Of a stretch of 64,000 bases of DNA, positions 35,206 through 45,957 are shown piece by piece (the stretch's first letter is position 1; each line of letters opens with the position of its first letter). Source of the DNA: Aquatica leii (Eukaryota > Arthropoda > Insecta > Coleoptera > Lampyridae); the NCBI GenBank assembly GCA_035610365.1, contig CM069432.1, positions 278,169,482 through 278,233,481 of the forward strand, given 5' to 3'. The notes beneath the pieces are model-generated. The model was not told where the DNA came from and did not search any database. It saw nothing but the letters and a program-made list of their open reading frames with translations. The position numbers were made by a program, and so were the translations under genes.

Positions 35206-35690
35206 CGTTTTGTCTAAGAAAGATGTGTAGAGCAACACAAGCAAGTACTACACTTTTGATTCTATTAGGATGTAAAGGAAATGGTTTTCTAAAGTTCAGA
35301 AAACATTTGCTAGCAACCTAAATACATTTTAGATGATGCGTCTGATACTCAATCAATAATTAAAAGCTTATTTGAAGGAAACTTTTAGATATAGAGTACT
35401 ACAATAATTTTCATCAGGTTATGGCAATTCGGACACGTTATTCTTCGACGGGTTTAGAATATTCAGTTCATTTTTAACTAATTTTTTATGAAATGTTATA
35501 TTTGCAAAAACACCTCTATTTGATATCTTCCCTTGGCATCTTACATTGGCATACAGAGCTTGGTAGTCAGCAACCGCAATAGCCATTAATACGACACTAA
35601 ATTTTCAGTTTATATATATCTATTGTATTTATAATACAAACTACCACTGTTTACTGGTGCCTCAATCTGTACATGTTTTCAATCAAGTCA
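35206..35690 (-). pseudogene. PIF/Harbinger transposase (DDE_Tnp_4), broken
   Basis: Reading down the minus strand: EAPVNSGSLYYKYN (about 35672-35630), where the family has a '...GKH...AP..SGS.Y.NYK' segment. Then FSVVLMAIAVADYQALYANV and RCQGKISNRGVF (about 35605-35510), the most conserved block of PIF/Harbinger transposases, whose aspartate in VADY (usually VDADY) is catalytic. Stops follow, then PFPLHPNRIKSVVLACVALH (about 35283-35222), the C-terminal helix that usually reads ...ALHNFL. The first catalytic aspartate region is not recognisable. It is a remnant only; the family typically makes 3-bp TTA/TAA target duplications. Confidence 0.75.
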
Positions 35691-35699
35691 TGATAAAAT

Positions 35700-36135
35700 A
35701 ATATCGATGTTTTAGGAAGAAGCGGATGAAACTTTTATCGGAAAGGCCTTTATCAGCAAAATAGTCATTTTCAAAAACACAAAAAATTATACATAAATAG
35801 ACGAAACATATAAAGTAATGCAAAATAATCTAGTCTGCTATGGTGTTAAAAAGAATGATTATGCAGTTTATGATGATAACGTGCCCAGCATAATGCACTA
35901 CACCAGCCAAAACAATTCTAGCAGCTACTAAACAAAGTAGTTCTTCTAAATCTGACAAAATTTAATCGTTTAAAACTAACTCAGACATGACATTGTTACA
36001 ATAACTTGTTTCATTTCCTTTGTAACCATACCTTTTATTGTGTTATGAGATCTTAAAACAATAAACGCAACCATAATGCCACCTTTTATACGGAGCTATC
36101 TAAAATAGAAGAGCCAAGGGAATGGTACGGTTCTC
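35700..36135. other. Gene-free stretch 5' of the Harbinger remnant
   Basis: Probably the decayed N-terminal half of the Harbinger element, but nothing in it can be read with confidence. Confidence 0.35.
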
Positions 36136-36835
36136 GGGCGCCAGATTTGTTAAAGAGTTTACTCTCCTGTTAGACGGTGTCGTCCGGGTAACTGCAGTAA
36201 AACACGGTGTCCAGGGCTTCAACCGGTCTTAAAATCGGAGCAAAGCGACGGAATATAAAAGCCAATAGTAAACAAAACGGTAGCGGAACGGTGAGCTTCT
36301 TGAACCTGGTCTTGATGCCGTATTATGCAGGACAAAAGCTGACGCTACGAATACGACGCCCGGTAAGGAATAGAGTGGAACATGTATCCGTGTGAAAATC
36401 TCTCAACTCGTTACCTGGACCTGATGTTGACAACGTATTAAGCAGGCCAAAGCCCGACGCTACGAATAGTTGGGAAAGTTAGACGGTGGAGCGGTATTTT
36501 ATCTAACAGCTTAGCTATATTATTAGCTGCCAGCTGCTCTCGGAGTTGGACTCTTGTTCGAATTGAGCTCCAACTGGAACTGTCGTTTTGTGGTTACGTG
36601 CTCGGTTTTATAACGCACGGTTCGAAGGAGGAACAGCGACTTTAAACGGGAATAACATGCGCTCTGATCACCACTCGCTAATCTGACGGACTTTCCTCCG
36701 TCAAATAATTTAGTATATGAAAGCTGGTAATTATATAACAATTTTAATAACTATATCTAGTATTAATTAATACGTAGAAGTTAAAAATAAGTAACGGATC
36801 GGTACTAATCTAATTACTAAATAATCAATATTTTC
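36136..36835 (-). other. GC-richer LTR-like block with primer-site-like motif
   Basis: The complement of 36136-36143 reads TGGCGCCC followed by GAGAACC, similar to the beginning of a lysine-tRNA primer-binding site. A 5' LTR of a minus-strand element would then lie just to its right. The block is less AT-rich than its surroundings and contains two degenerate copies of a roughly 60-bp motif (about 36300-36360 and 36410-36470, both with GACGCTACGAATA). No duplicate LTR was found. Confidence 0.35.
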
Positions 36836-36839
36836 TATT

Positions 36840-37960
36840 TCTTCAGTAGGAACAATAAGAGCCATGTACTCTACTTCAGTAAAATACAAGGTTCTTAGTT
36901 GTTTCTTTGAATTCGAGCTCTAAAAAATATGAAAACGTATTCTGTAGCAGATCTTGGCAACCTGCTTAGTCAAAATCATTATACCAATACGTCGCCTCTT
37001 TTATGTATCGAAAAAGTATCTTTACAGCAGATCAATGAGCTCGTTCTGGGTTTTCATTAAATTTGCTTAACATACCGACTACAAATGCTAAGTCAGGCCT
37101 CGTTTCTTAAGCAGCATGCATTATACCTATTTTTTGCGATATAGAATTTTACATCTTTTGCTGTTGTTGGTTTCATATCCTTGAAAAGTTTTGCGTTCGG
37201 TCTAAAGGAGATAGAGATGACTTAGAATTATTCATATTAAATATTTTAAGGATATGCCTTAAATAAATTTTTTGATCAAGGGTTAAGTCACCATTTTGTT
37301 TTCTGACAGTGGTCCTAAATCTTTCATTAAAAACGTATGCATTACTTTTTTTTTCGGTATTTTCCCCAATCTGAAGTCGCATGTAGACATGATGGTTTAA
37401 AGTTGAGCTGCCTTAATACTTTATCCAATTCCAGATACCAGACACGACTGGTTTGTTTAAGACCATAAACCGATTTTTGTAGCCGGCGAATTTCTCCATC
37501 TATAAGTTTTATATATCCAATCTGAAGTCGCATGAAGACATGATGGTTTAAAGTTGAGCTGCCTTAATACTTTATCCAATTCCAGATACCAGACACGACT
37601 GGTTTGTTTAAGACCATAAACCGATTTTTGTAGCCGGCGAATTTCTCCATCTATAAGTTTTATATATTTATTTTTATAAAAAAAGTTTATGTGATATATT
37701 GACAGTTTGAAATTTAATGCAAGCGCTATGAAGGCACGGATTAAGCTATAGCGAATTACAGGAGAAAACGTCTTTTTACTTTCTGTACCCTTTGTTTGAA
37801 ATCATCCTCTGGCTACCGCTCTTCCTTTTTGCGGATCACAGTTCCACCAGAACCTAGTTTAGGCTGAAAACCTCAGTTCATAGTAATAGCTTTACGACAA
37901 AGTTTTGCAGAAGTGCATGATTTATTCAGACGATAAGGCTTTATCTCCTTCTTCATGGCC
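36840..37960 (-). pseudogene. Copia-type pol remnant: reverse transcriptase and RNase H
   Basis: From high to low coordinates: FKQRVQKVKRRF (about 37810-37775), where copia RT has the 'ARG..Q..G.D...F.P' entry. Then LIDGEIRRLQKSVYGLKQTS and RVWYLELDKVL (about 37655-37560, repeated at about 37505-37410), the 'L.KSLYGLKQ..R.W' signature of copia. Then LTLDQKIYLRHILKIFNMNN (about 37290-37235). SSNSKKQLRTLYFTEVEYMA (about 36925-36865) matches the RNase H 'SRKQ..VALSSTEAEY' motif. It contains many stops and no integrase or gag is seen. A 151-bp tandem duplication interrupts the RT. Confidence 0.75.
37366..37667 (-). repeat. 151-bp tandem duplication inside the copia remnant
   Basis: 37366-37516 and 37517-37667 are adjacent direct copies differing by about one base (GTAGAC against GAAGAC near the left end). 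Both cover the SVYGLKQ region of the copia RT. The near identity means the duplication is much younger than the decay of the gene, or is an assembly artefact. Confidence 0.9.
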
Positions 37961-37969
37961 ACTCGCCAG

Positions 37970-38590
37970 TTTTCTGTATTTACATCTTCAGCATGGTTTA
38001 GTTGCGTATAAAATTTCCAATAAAAATCAGTTTGTTAACTTTACGAACTTTGTTCAAGGATGGAAATATTTCAGCATCACTGGAAAAGTGACTTCTAGGT
38101 GACTGTGTCAACATTCTTATCTGGTGTTAATAAAACTTACATCACGGGTCCAATGATACTTTAAATATTAAATTATGTAGCATTTGATTTTACTATAACA
38201 CCCTACAAAAATTTCTTCCCAGGCTATTAGTTGGAATTTGTAAGTGATTAAGATTCGGTCGTTCACCGCTCGATGTGTTAAAGTTTCTAAAGTTCGAGTA
38301 CTGTAACGATGTTGAAGATAAGTGGCTGTGTTGATCGCTTTGGTTCGGCTTTTTTAGTTAATTTTGATGCAAACAATATAGATCTGGTACAATTAGGGAG
38401 AGTGCGATTTACGTTATCTGTTATGACGTTTTGCTGAGTGCATCTGGCACAGTCCTTTGACGATGTATACTTTTATGACGTAAATAATTCGTCATCAACC
38501 TGTTGAACTATAAAATATTACCTGAAATGTGTTGCCGATGCCTATAATTTTTTGAAACTATCAAAAAATGTTAGTTCATCTATAGAAAAC
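37970..38590. other. Gene-free stretch
   Basis: No coding similarity found. It may include the 5' end of the hAT-like element that becomes readable at about 38630. Confidence 0.4.
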
Positions 38591-38599
38591 TAGTTGGAT

Positions 38600-38850
38600 G
38601 CTGGACGAAATAGAGAGTAAAAAATACAAGAAACCTTAAACCAATTATTGACGCCTTAATTTTATGTAGAAAACAAGAAATTTTTCTTCGGGGTCACAGA
38701 GACGAGGTCGCTATTGTTGTTGATGAACACGTTGACCATAACAAAAGGAATTTTCGGGCAAATTTATAATGTTGTGAACCTAGCAATGAGCAACTGAATA
38801 AATTCTTGAAGGAACTTGGCAAAAGGAACTAATATATTAGCTTTGTAATG
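38600..38850 (+). pseudogene. hAT transposase (DUF4371/ZMYM1-like), N-terminal part
   Basis: The plus strand reads KNTRNLKPIIDALILCRKQE, IFLRGHRDE and NKRNFRANL, the conserved entry of DUF4371 in the ZMYM1-like hAT transposases (usually 'I.FCGRQ.I.LRGHRD...N.GNF..LL'). It breaks off near 38850. The next part of the same domain order resumes at about 44985, so about 6.1 kb of nested insertions lies inside this gene. Confidence 0.65.
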
Positions 38851-38889
38851 CCATTGTTATGGTCTGCAATGATTTTATTTTGAAAAATT

Positions 38890-39275
38890 GTAAATAAGGT
38901 AAATAGTTCTAAGTGTATCACGGTTCTCGCTGATAAAATATCTGTTACGTGCATACATTTAAAATTGTTCTACCCTGTATATTCATTACACTGAAATTAG
39001 ATTTTTACTATCGATGCCCTCTAAGTTTCGTTTTTACTTTACTTTTTGTCAAGACGTTAAACCGATCATTATTTAAAATCGTGCTTGCGATGTTTCATCA
39101 TCAGCTTGTGTTGAAGCTGTGATATAAAACGACAACGCGTATTTATTAGTTTATTCATCACAGGGTACGTTAACGACCCGACACGTGTTAGCCCACATGT
39201 ATTCGGTGTATTCTTCATCAATGAAAGGTTAATATCGACCAAATACCTTAATGGAAATATAATTTGAAAGGCTTA
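38890..39275 (+). repeat. Dispersed repeat R, copy 2, left half
   Basis: Inverted relative of 34855-35205. It ends exactly at TTA (39273-39275), where the 2,555-bp DNA transposon is inserted. Confidence 0.65.
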
Positions 39276-39310
39276 ATTGAGGAGCAGAATTGCAAAATGC
39301 GTTATGTCCA
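39276..39310 (+). repeat. Left terminal inverted repeat (35 bp)
   Basis: Perfect inverted match to 41796-41830. The inner part contains TGCAAAATGCGTTATGTCCA, related to the subterminal motifs. Confidence 0.92.
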
Positions 39311-39609
39311 AAAAGACAATTTTTCATAATTCAAGAAACTATATTACGCAAATGTAATAAATGACAAGCTTACAGTGTTATGAGTTCATAAATAGGGAAA
39401 AAATGTTGCAATAGTTACTACAAAATTTGGTACTACACACTTTGACAGTTTTCACAAAAATTACACAAAATTGATGGACAAGTTGCGTTTTGCAACTCGG
39501 TTGTGGACAAAATGCATTTTGTACGAATGTGTATTGTCTTTTTTGTCATAGGTTATTATAGACCCAGTATTTCAAATACATAACTTTATTTTATAGAAAA
39601 AACAACTAT

Positions 39610-41531
39610 TTACAAAAAATGAGAATGCTCTGTGTCTGCGCATTCACAGTCAACATCTGCATCGGAGGCCTCATCTTTTTCGTCAATTTTTTCCTCTGTA
39701 AAGAGAGGTTCCATCCATTTTAATTCCGGATCCTGATTCCAATCTTCTCCAGATAATGAAATTAGCAGCTTCTTTAGACTTTCCAATTTTTTTGTCTTAA
39801 TTTTATCCAGTCGTTTTCGTGGTTTTAAAAGGGTTTCAAAACGTTTTGTTTCATCGTCATTTCTATAAAGAACTTCAGTTTTTACCAAAACACGATTCGG
39901 ACTTTTCGTTTTCTTTAAAATAATTCTTTTGCACCCACTTATTCCTTTCAGCTTTTGCAAACAAGCACATGCATTTTTAATATCTCGTAGATGCCAGTCA
40001 ATTCCAAGCTTCCTCACCTCTCCTGTTTTGGTGTATAGGCTCCAGTACGTTTCCGGAGTTTTAATAACACTGTAAGATCTCAGTAGTTTCTCAACACGAC
40101 CAAAAACTCGATCAGGTGGAATATAAGAATGACCTCTTACTGGAAATGTCAGTTGAATCGTTTCTATTGTGGGAGGAGCAAAATTTAATAACCACACCAT
40201 TAACATGTGCACCACATGACTATTTTTGTTTTGGCCTCCACATCCATCGGTAAAAAGGCGAATATGTTGTATGTCCGGGGAAAAGGGGATTTTTTTTAGG
40301 TGATCCAGTAAAGCAGAAGAAATTTCTACTGCTCCCCTGCCCGCTTGATGTTCCATCCATGAGTAAAAGATTGGTTTTGTAATACCATCTTCAGTGGTTA
40401 TGCAAAAGAAGTAACATGAGAGTTGCTGTGCATAGAAGGCTTCCTGTATGGGTACCTTGGGAAGCACCTGGACTTGTTGGAGATCACAACAAAAGGTAAT
40501 GGTGTTTGGTGGCAGTTCTTTTAACAACTTGTAGAACTGTTTTGCTCTGAACTTATGGACCTTCAGTTCAGTTTTTAGTCGAGATGCGCCTTCATTAGTT
40601 TCAGCAATACTGATTTGTGTCTCCGTTCTAACACAGTATGAGCAAACGTCTGTGGCAGGATTGCCAAAACCTATGTTAAAGTGATTGTTGAAGATGTTGC
40701 TGAAATATTTGTAGTTTACTTGCAAATCTTTGTCTATACTTTTATTGTACAGTTTCCAAAGTGTGGTAATGTTGTATTCAGATGAAAGGTATATCCTTTT
40801 TGACTTTTGTCTCCCGTAATGGCTCTCTTTTCCTTTCAGATTTTTTATGAAACTTTGTACAGCATTAACTTTGTCAAGGTACTTAGAAGATCGAGTGTCA
40901 CCACCCCTATCTTCAGAAATTCGTTTTCCTTGCATCACTTTTTTGCTGATTATGTTCAGCCTCCTTTGGGTTATGCTATAGATAGCTTTGATCAATTTTT
41001 GACAAATCTGAAGTTTTTGCTTATTGATAAAAACTTTAAAAAGGAAAACGGGATTACGTTGTGTAGGTTCATTGAAATTGTGATGAATGCTTACCCAATA
41101 TTTCACTGAAAATTCATGATTTTTTCCATTGTCCTTGCGTGACCTCTTTCTTTGAGGATTTTTCACATTCATTAACGTTGCCAGGAAGTTATCTTGAACA
41201 GTTTTATTAGGATCCTTGTAAAATGAGCTTCGCATCTTTAATATGTCTGGTTTTGTAAGTTTTTCGCATTCAAATTTTTGATTAACTTTATGATTGCAGC
41301 GTATATTAAAGTTATCCATGTTTGGATCCAGGTTGGAGTATCTAAAAACCAATCGTTATGAATAGTAAAAATTAATCGAGCACATAACCTCAGAAGTAAT
41401 TATTATTATTAATACTAGAATTAAACGTACCGAATCTTCTTTTTTCGTTCACGCGATGTTTCATGTTTTGCGCGTTTTCTGGTACCACGATCTTCATCAC
41501 CAACAACGTGTTCACCATCTAAATTTTCCAT
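39610..41531 (-). CDS. Two-exon transposase-like protein, DUF7869-like family, 610 codons
   Basis: Probable transposase of the enclosing element. Exon 1 is 41531-41431 (ATG at 41529-41531; MENLDGEH, then a basic tract RKRAKHETSRERKKKIR that could be a nuclear signal). The intron is 41430-41342 (89 bp, GTACGT...TTTTTAG). Exon 2 is 41341-39610, and the join restores one frame of 611 codons including the stop. The ATG at 41350-41352 lies in the intron and is not the start. Landmarks by approximate residue: SHYGRQKSKRIYL (about 210), CSYC (267-270), FCCDLQQVQ (D about 320), FTDGCGGQNKN (D about 399), RGHSYIPPDRVFGRVEK (D about 444, E about 451), and an acidic C-terminus. The family is widespread in insects, often annotated only as DUF7869. 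I infer an RNase H-fold DDE/D enzyme from the spaced acidic motifs. Confidence 0.85.
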
Positions 41532-41795
41532 TTCACGTGAATAGGTACTATCTCGGTAACAATATAACCGCAACTGCGGCGTGGTCAGAACAAAATGCAG
41601 TTAGTCCAGTGTTTACGGACAAACTTCATTTCGCTCGAATAGCGGCTGTGGACTAAATGCGTTTTGCAAGTTAAAGCGTTTTACTTGGACGATTTTTGCA
41701 AGGACAAAATGCATTTAGAACACCCAAGTTACTTCAAACAAATAGTAGACAAGCAGCAGAAACGAACGCGCCATCTATCTCACATTATTTAAAAA

Positions 41796-41830
41796 TGGAC
41801 ATAACGCATTTTGCAATTCTGCTCCTCAAT
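41796..41830 (-). repeat. Right terminal inverted repeat (35 bp)
   Basis: Perfect inverted match to 39276-39310; followed by TTA at 41831-41833. Confidence 0.92.
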
Positions 41831-42090
41831 TTAAAACTAAAAAGGACGCCTCGAGAAGGAAATTTTTTCGATGTACTGTTACTTACGAATCAATAGACTA
41901 CGATATCACCTTTAATTTAATGTGTGCAACAGCATTTGATAACCGGTTTTAATTTTTAGTACTTTTTAGAATAAATTAATAGTGTTGTAGATTTTTGCTT
42001 TCGTAAGTCAACCAACTTTGAAATCTTCGGACCGAGGCGAGAATTTTTGCGAAATTTTAAGCTCAGACACATCGTTTAATGGCATAGGAG
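41831..42090 (+). repeat. Dispersed repeat R, copy 2, right half
   Basis: Continues repeat R after the transposon; inverted relative of about 34490-34790 (shared islands ATAGACTACGATATC-like and AATAGTGTTGTAGATTTTTG). It ends near the start of the gypsy remnant. Confidence 0.6.
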
Positions 42091-42106
42091 ATAAGCAAAT
42101 TTTTTT

Positions 42107-44940
42107 TTGGACTTTGTTTTAGCAAGTGTTAGGGGTGATGAAATTCCTCTTTTAAATGTTACTGTTCAGGGATTTCATTTCAAAAGACTACTGGATTCTG
42201 GAGCTTTACGCACTATTCTTGGTAGGGCAGGGTGGGAGAAACTACGCTCTTTGAACGTAAATTTCTTTAACTCAAAGACTTCCTTCTGTAAATTAGTTAA
42301 TGGGGCGACCTCTACAACTTTAGGTTCTTTATTTCTTCCTTTTCGTCTCGAAAATAATGTGACGATATTGAATACTTTAATTATTCTTGAAATTTCTCAA
42401 CCCTTAATTTTAGGTATTGACTTTTGGAAGGCTATGGATTTTGTGCAGGATTTTCAAAAATGATTATGGAGTTTTAACTCTTCTTTAGAGTCAGCAACGA
42501 TTGTTGACGCTCTACACGTTCTCACTGACTTAACTTTGGAACAAAATCTTACCTCGAATAATTTACTTGACCAAGCATTTCTTTCTCAACCATCGAATCT
42601 AGGATAAACTAATTTAGTACAATATCGAATCTTGACTTTGGCTGAACCGATTAAGCAGCGTTACTATCCTCTTTTTACTACTTTACTCTCAATAGCTCAT
42701 ACAGAGTTAGACAAAATGCTACAAATGGGTGTAGTAGAACCTTCTTCGAAGCTTTGGTCTAGTCCGATCGTTTTAGTTGTGTGGAAAATCAACAAAGTGA
42801 TTCAGAAGGATGCGTATCCGCTTTCTTACATCTCTTCTATTCAAGATCGTTTACGAGATGCTCGCTTTCTCTCTTCTTTAGATATAAGATGGGCTTATTG
42901 GTAAATTCTTGTTTCTTCTGAATCTAAGGCGATAACCGGTTTTACAGTGCCGCAGAGGGGCTTGTTTCAATTCACGAAAATGCCTTTTGAACTTCATAAT
43001 GTACATGCTACGTTTCAGCGTCTTATTGAACAAGTTATTGGGGCTGACCTAGAACCTTTCTGTTTTGCGTACTTGGATGACATCATCGTTGCTACGCTTA
43101 CGGTCGACGGTCATATGAAAGTTCTGACAAAAATGCTAAAACGACTATTCACTGCTGGTCTAAAATTAAATCGAGACAAAGCTTGAGCTGAAATATTTAA
43201 GGTATGTCGTCAATAAAAATAGTTTACTAGTCGATCCTAATAAAAAGTTGCTGCGATCTGCAATATTCTTATTCCTACTAAAGTCTGTGAGGTGCGTAGA
43301 TTAATTGGCATGGCGAGTTGGTATCGGCGATTCAGCCCGAACTTTTTTTCTTTGACTAATTTGACTAGGAAAAATGCTCCTTTGCTCTAGACTCAAGAGT
43401 GTCAAAACGTTATCATTATTTTACAAAATTGCTTAGTTTCGGCACCTATTCTTTCTTGTACCAATTTTTCTCTTCATTTTATTGTGCAAACGGATGCTTC
43501 AGACTTTGGATTAGAGGCAGTGTTAAGTCAGACGACCGATAAAGGTGAAATTTTCGTTAGCTATATTAGTCGCTCATTAGCCAAACCTGAGCGTGCTTAT
43601 TCTACAAACAAAAAGGAAAGCTTAACCGTACTCTGGACTATAGAAAAGTTTGTTTCTTATATTGAAGGCTCTCATTTTACGATAGTGATTGTTTACCACA
43701 CTTTGTTTTGGTTACATCGACTACAATCTCCTTCTGGACGCTTAGCGCGCTGGTCTATTCGATTACAACAATACGACTTTTCTATCATACACCGAAAAGG
43801 TAAAGAACATGTAGTACCTGATCTCTTATCTCGTTCTGTTATACCAGTAGATACAATGACTGAACTTCCTAATACCTTCATCTGGCTTTGGCATTACTCT
43901 TCCTATAATTGACTTTGTATTTAAAACTTATTGACCGAGTTACGATGTTTCTTCGCAACTTTGCTTCATGGTCAGTAATTGATGGCTTACATACATCACC
44001 TTGAACTTCGTCGAATAATTCTAACTGGAAAGTAGTGGTTCCTAAGAATCAACAAAAATTAATTATACAGCACTATCACGATATTCTTACTGCTGGTCAC
44101 TGTGGACGGTTACGGTTTCTGCTGTTTTTAAATTAATAAACATCTTCTTACTATTCGGTACTCCTCAATACATTATTTCTGACAATGGCTTTCAATTTCG
44201 CAGTCGCAAGATTACTCGATTATGTGCCCAATATCGCACTACTGTTTTGTTTACAGCTTGTTACCATCCTATAACGAACTCTGCTGAACGGGTTGATAGG
44301 GTAGTAAAAGCCATGTTGGCGTCTTATGTAAAAGGAAATCAATGCTCATGGGATGTTCACTGACCGCTCATTGGCTGCACCATTCGCACTGCGAAATATG
44401 AAATTATTGAGAGTCACCTTACTTTGCTTTCTGTGGTCCTAAACATAATATCTATGGAAACTTATTAGATAATCCTCCTTCTTCGACAGAAGAACTTCCT
44501 GAACTAGAACGTTCAATACATCCCACGCAACGAATTCTACAAAAAACTTCGTTTAGGTATTCTACAAAAAGTCTCTAAGTCATACGCTAATACTGGTCAT
44601 CGGTATAACTTACGTCGTCGCTCTGTTTGTTTTCACGTTGGAGACCGTGTTTGGAAACGTAACATTGTACTTTCTGACGCCCGCAAACATTTCAATGCTA
44701 AGTTAGCACTGAAATTTATCGGACTTTTCCAAGGCAAACGCGTTTCTTCTACTTGGAGATACAAGTTAGCAAATCACGATGGAGTTTCTGTTGGGATTTG
44801 GCATGTTAAAGACCTTAAACCTGCTGTTTCGGACAACGAACTGGATTCTTCTGTAGTTTCTACTTCTTTTCCTACTGAGACCTTATCCTTTTACTACCAC
44901 AAACCTCGAAAACAGTTGAAACAATTCGACTATTCGTGAA
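42107..44940 (+). pseudogene. Ty3/gypsy-type pol remnant: protease to integrase
   Basis: The protease (42107-42463) has LLDSGALRTILG as its active site and LILGIDFWK near the end. RT (42632-43186) has SSPIVLVVWK, RFLSSLDIRWAYW then a stop, LFQFTKMPFELHNVHATFQR and CFAYLDDIIVA, the YLDD catalytic box. KVCEVRRLIGMASWYRRF follows. RNase H is 43484-43912 with QTDASDFGLEAVLSQ and SRSLAKPERAY. The integrase keeps the start of its zinc domain (YHDILTAGHCG, about 44070), then jumps to LFGTPQYIISDNGFQF (about 44150), so the region with the first catalytic aspartate is deleted. The C-terminal GPY/F-like part ends GIWHVKDLKPAV (about 44805). Frameshifts and stops throughout; no gag or LTRs recognised. 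It probably sits inside the hAT gene. Confidence 0.8.
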
Positions 44941-44979
44941 TCTGATATCCTTATTCATTAGCTGTAGTAACACCTATAA

Positions 44980-45895
44980 GTTTGTAGCACATCTGATATA
45001 TCTGGTGTTAAGCAAAAAAAAATGTGTAACAAAAGAAGACTTTCTGCACTGAATGTTACTGGCAAAAGTTTTATTTAACTTATTGTAGAAAGGCTTTAAT
45101 CATCTGGCATTGAAACGTCATACTTACGTGGACAGGGCTACAATAGGGCAGCTCTCATGGCAGAAAAAATAAATGGCGTCTAATCTCATATTTAAAAAGT
45201 CCATCTTTTAGCCCAATATGTACATTTTTCTGAGCAGCTTGGATGTGATGGTAACAAAATTTTACTAAATTCAATCAACTCGAAATTGTATTGGGGTTGT
45301 GGGTAAAGCAAATAATTTTTTTATGTCTCCGAAACGAAAACACTGTGATACTAGATGGATTACGAGATTCCATTCCATTGAGGATTTTATTGAATTACTC
45401 GAGCCAGTTTTAGTATCTTTGATTGCAATCTCGGAATTAGTCCGATTTAGAAATTTCCAGAAATGGTGTTTTTTACGCTGTGCGATAATTCAAGGCGATT
45501 TTCTGGTATCTTTATTTGTTACAGCAAAAATATTCAGTCATCCATTGCGCTTAAATAAAAGCTTTTAAAAGAAAAATATAGACTTGAAAGAAGTGTTTTT
45601 GGCTGATACGACGTTTAAAGAAATTAGAAGTCTTCGAGAAGACTCAGAACAGGTTTTTAAAATGATATACGCAGTTATTTTAAAAATTGTTGACAAACTC
45701 AGCGTTTCACTAATTATTCCAAGGCTTGCAAGTTGCCCTAAGAATTACTTTAGGATAACCATATCATGCCCATTTGTAGATACATTTATTGGGAAAATTA
45801 AAGAACGTTTTATAACGAGCAAGATCTTGTGGACTGGTTCAACACTTTTTGAAACCGATCTTAGTGCTTAAACATGATGCAAAATCAGAATTTAT
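44980..45895 (+). pseudogene. hAT transposase (DUF4371/ZMYM1-like), middle and C-terminal part
   Basis: The plus strand resumes with TSDISGVKQ (about 44990), followed in shifted frames by ALNVTGKSF and SSGIETSYLRGQGYNRAALM (about 45100-45160). These correspond to 'DV.GK.L......L...GI...YLRGQGYDGAS.M' of ZMYM1-like hAT transposases. KRKHCDTRWITRFHSIEDFI (45331-45390) is the 'L..LC.TRW..R' block. Then IPRLASCPKNYFRITISCPFVDTF (about 45718-45785) and KIKERF. The C-terminal dimerisation motif is not seen. With 38600-38850 it forms one gene split by nested insertions. Confidence 0.7.
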
Positions 45896-45957
45896 ACTAT
45901 CAGAAAGATTTTGGAGATAGATGACATAGATAAGTTTAAAAACGCAATGGCTGCTCC

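Larger units (their letters stand above)
39276..41830 (-). mobile_element. Apparently intact DNA transposon with perfect 35-bp terminal inverted repeats
   Basis: 2,555 bp. The left end 39276-39310 (starts ATTGAGGAGCAGAATTGC) and right end 41796-41830 (ends GCAATTCTGCTCCTCAAT) are perfect reverse complements over 35 bp. TTA precedes (39273-39275) and follows (41831-41833) the element, a likely 3-bp target duplication. It sits inside repeat R, whose uninterrupted paralogue at 34.5-35.2 kb supports the boundaries. It carries one uninterrupted spliced gene on the minus strand and subterminal copies of GGACAAAATGC-like motifs. Nothing visible in the element is broken, so it could be active. Confidence 0.9.

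Noticed and set aside
41350..41352. ATG as the start of the 580-codon transposase frame
   Set aside because: It lies inside an 89-bp intron with consensus ends; splicing to the upstream exon at 41431-41531 gives a better, longer frame.
39273..41833. Assigning the intact transposon to PIF/Harbinger because of its TTA duplication
   Set aside because: The encoded protein lacks DDE_Tnp_4 motifs; the nearby Harbinger remnant is a different, decayed element, so the shared TTA is not sufficient.
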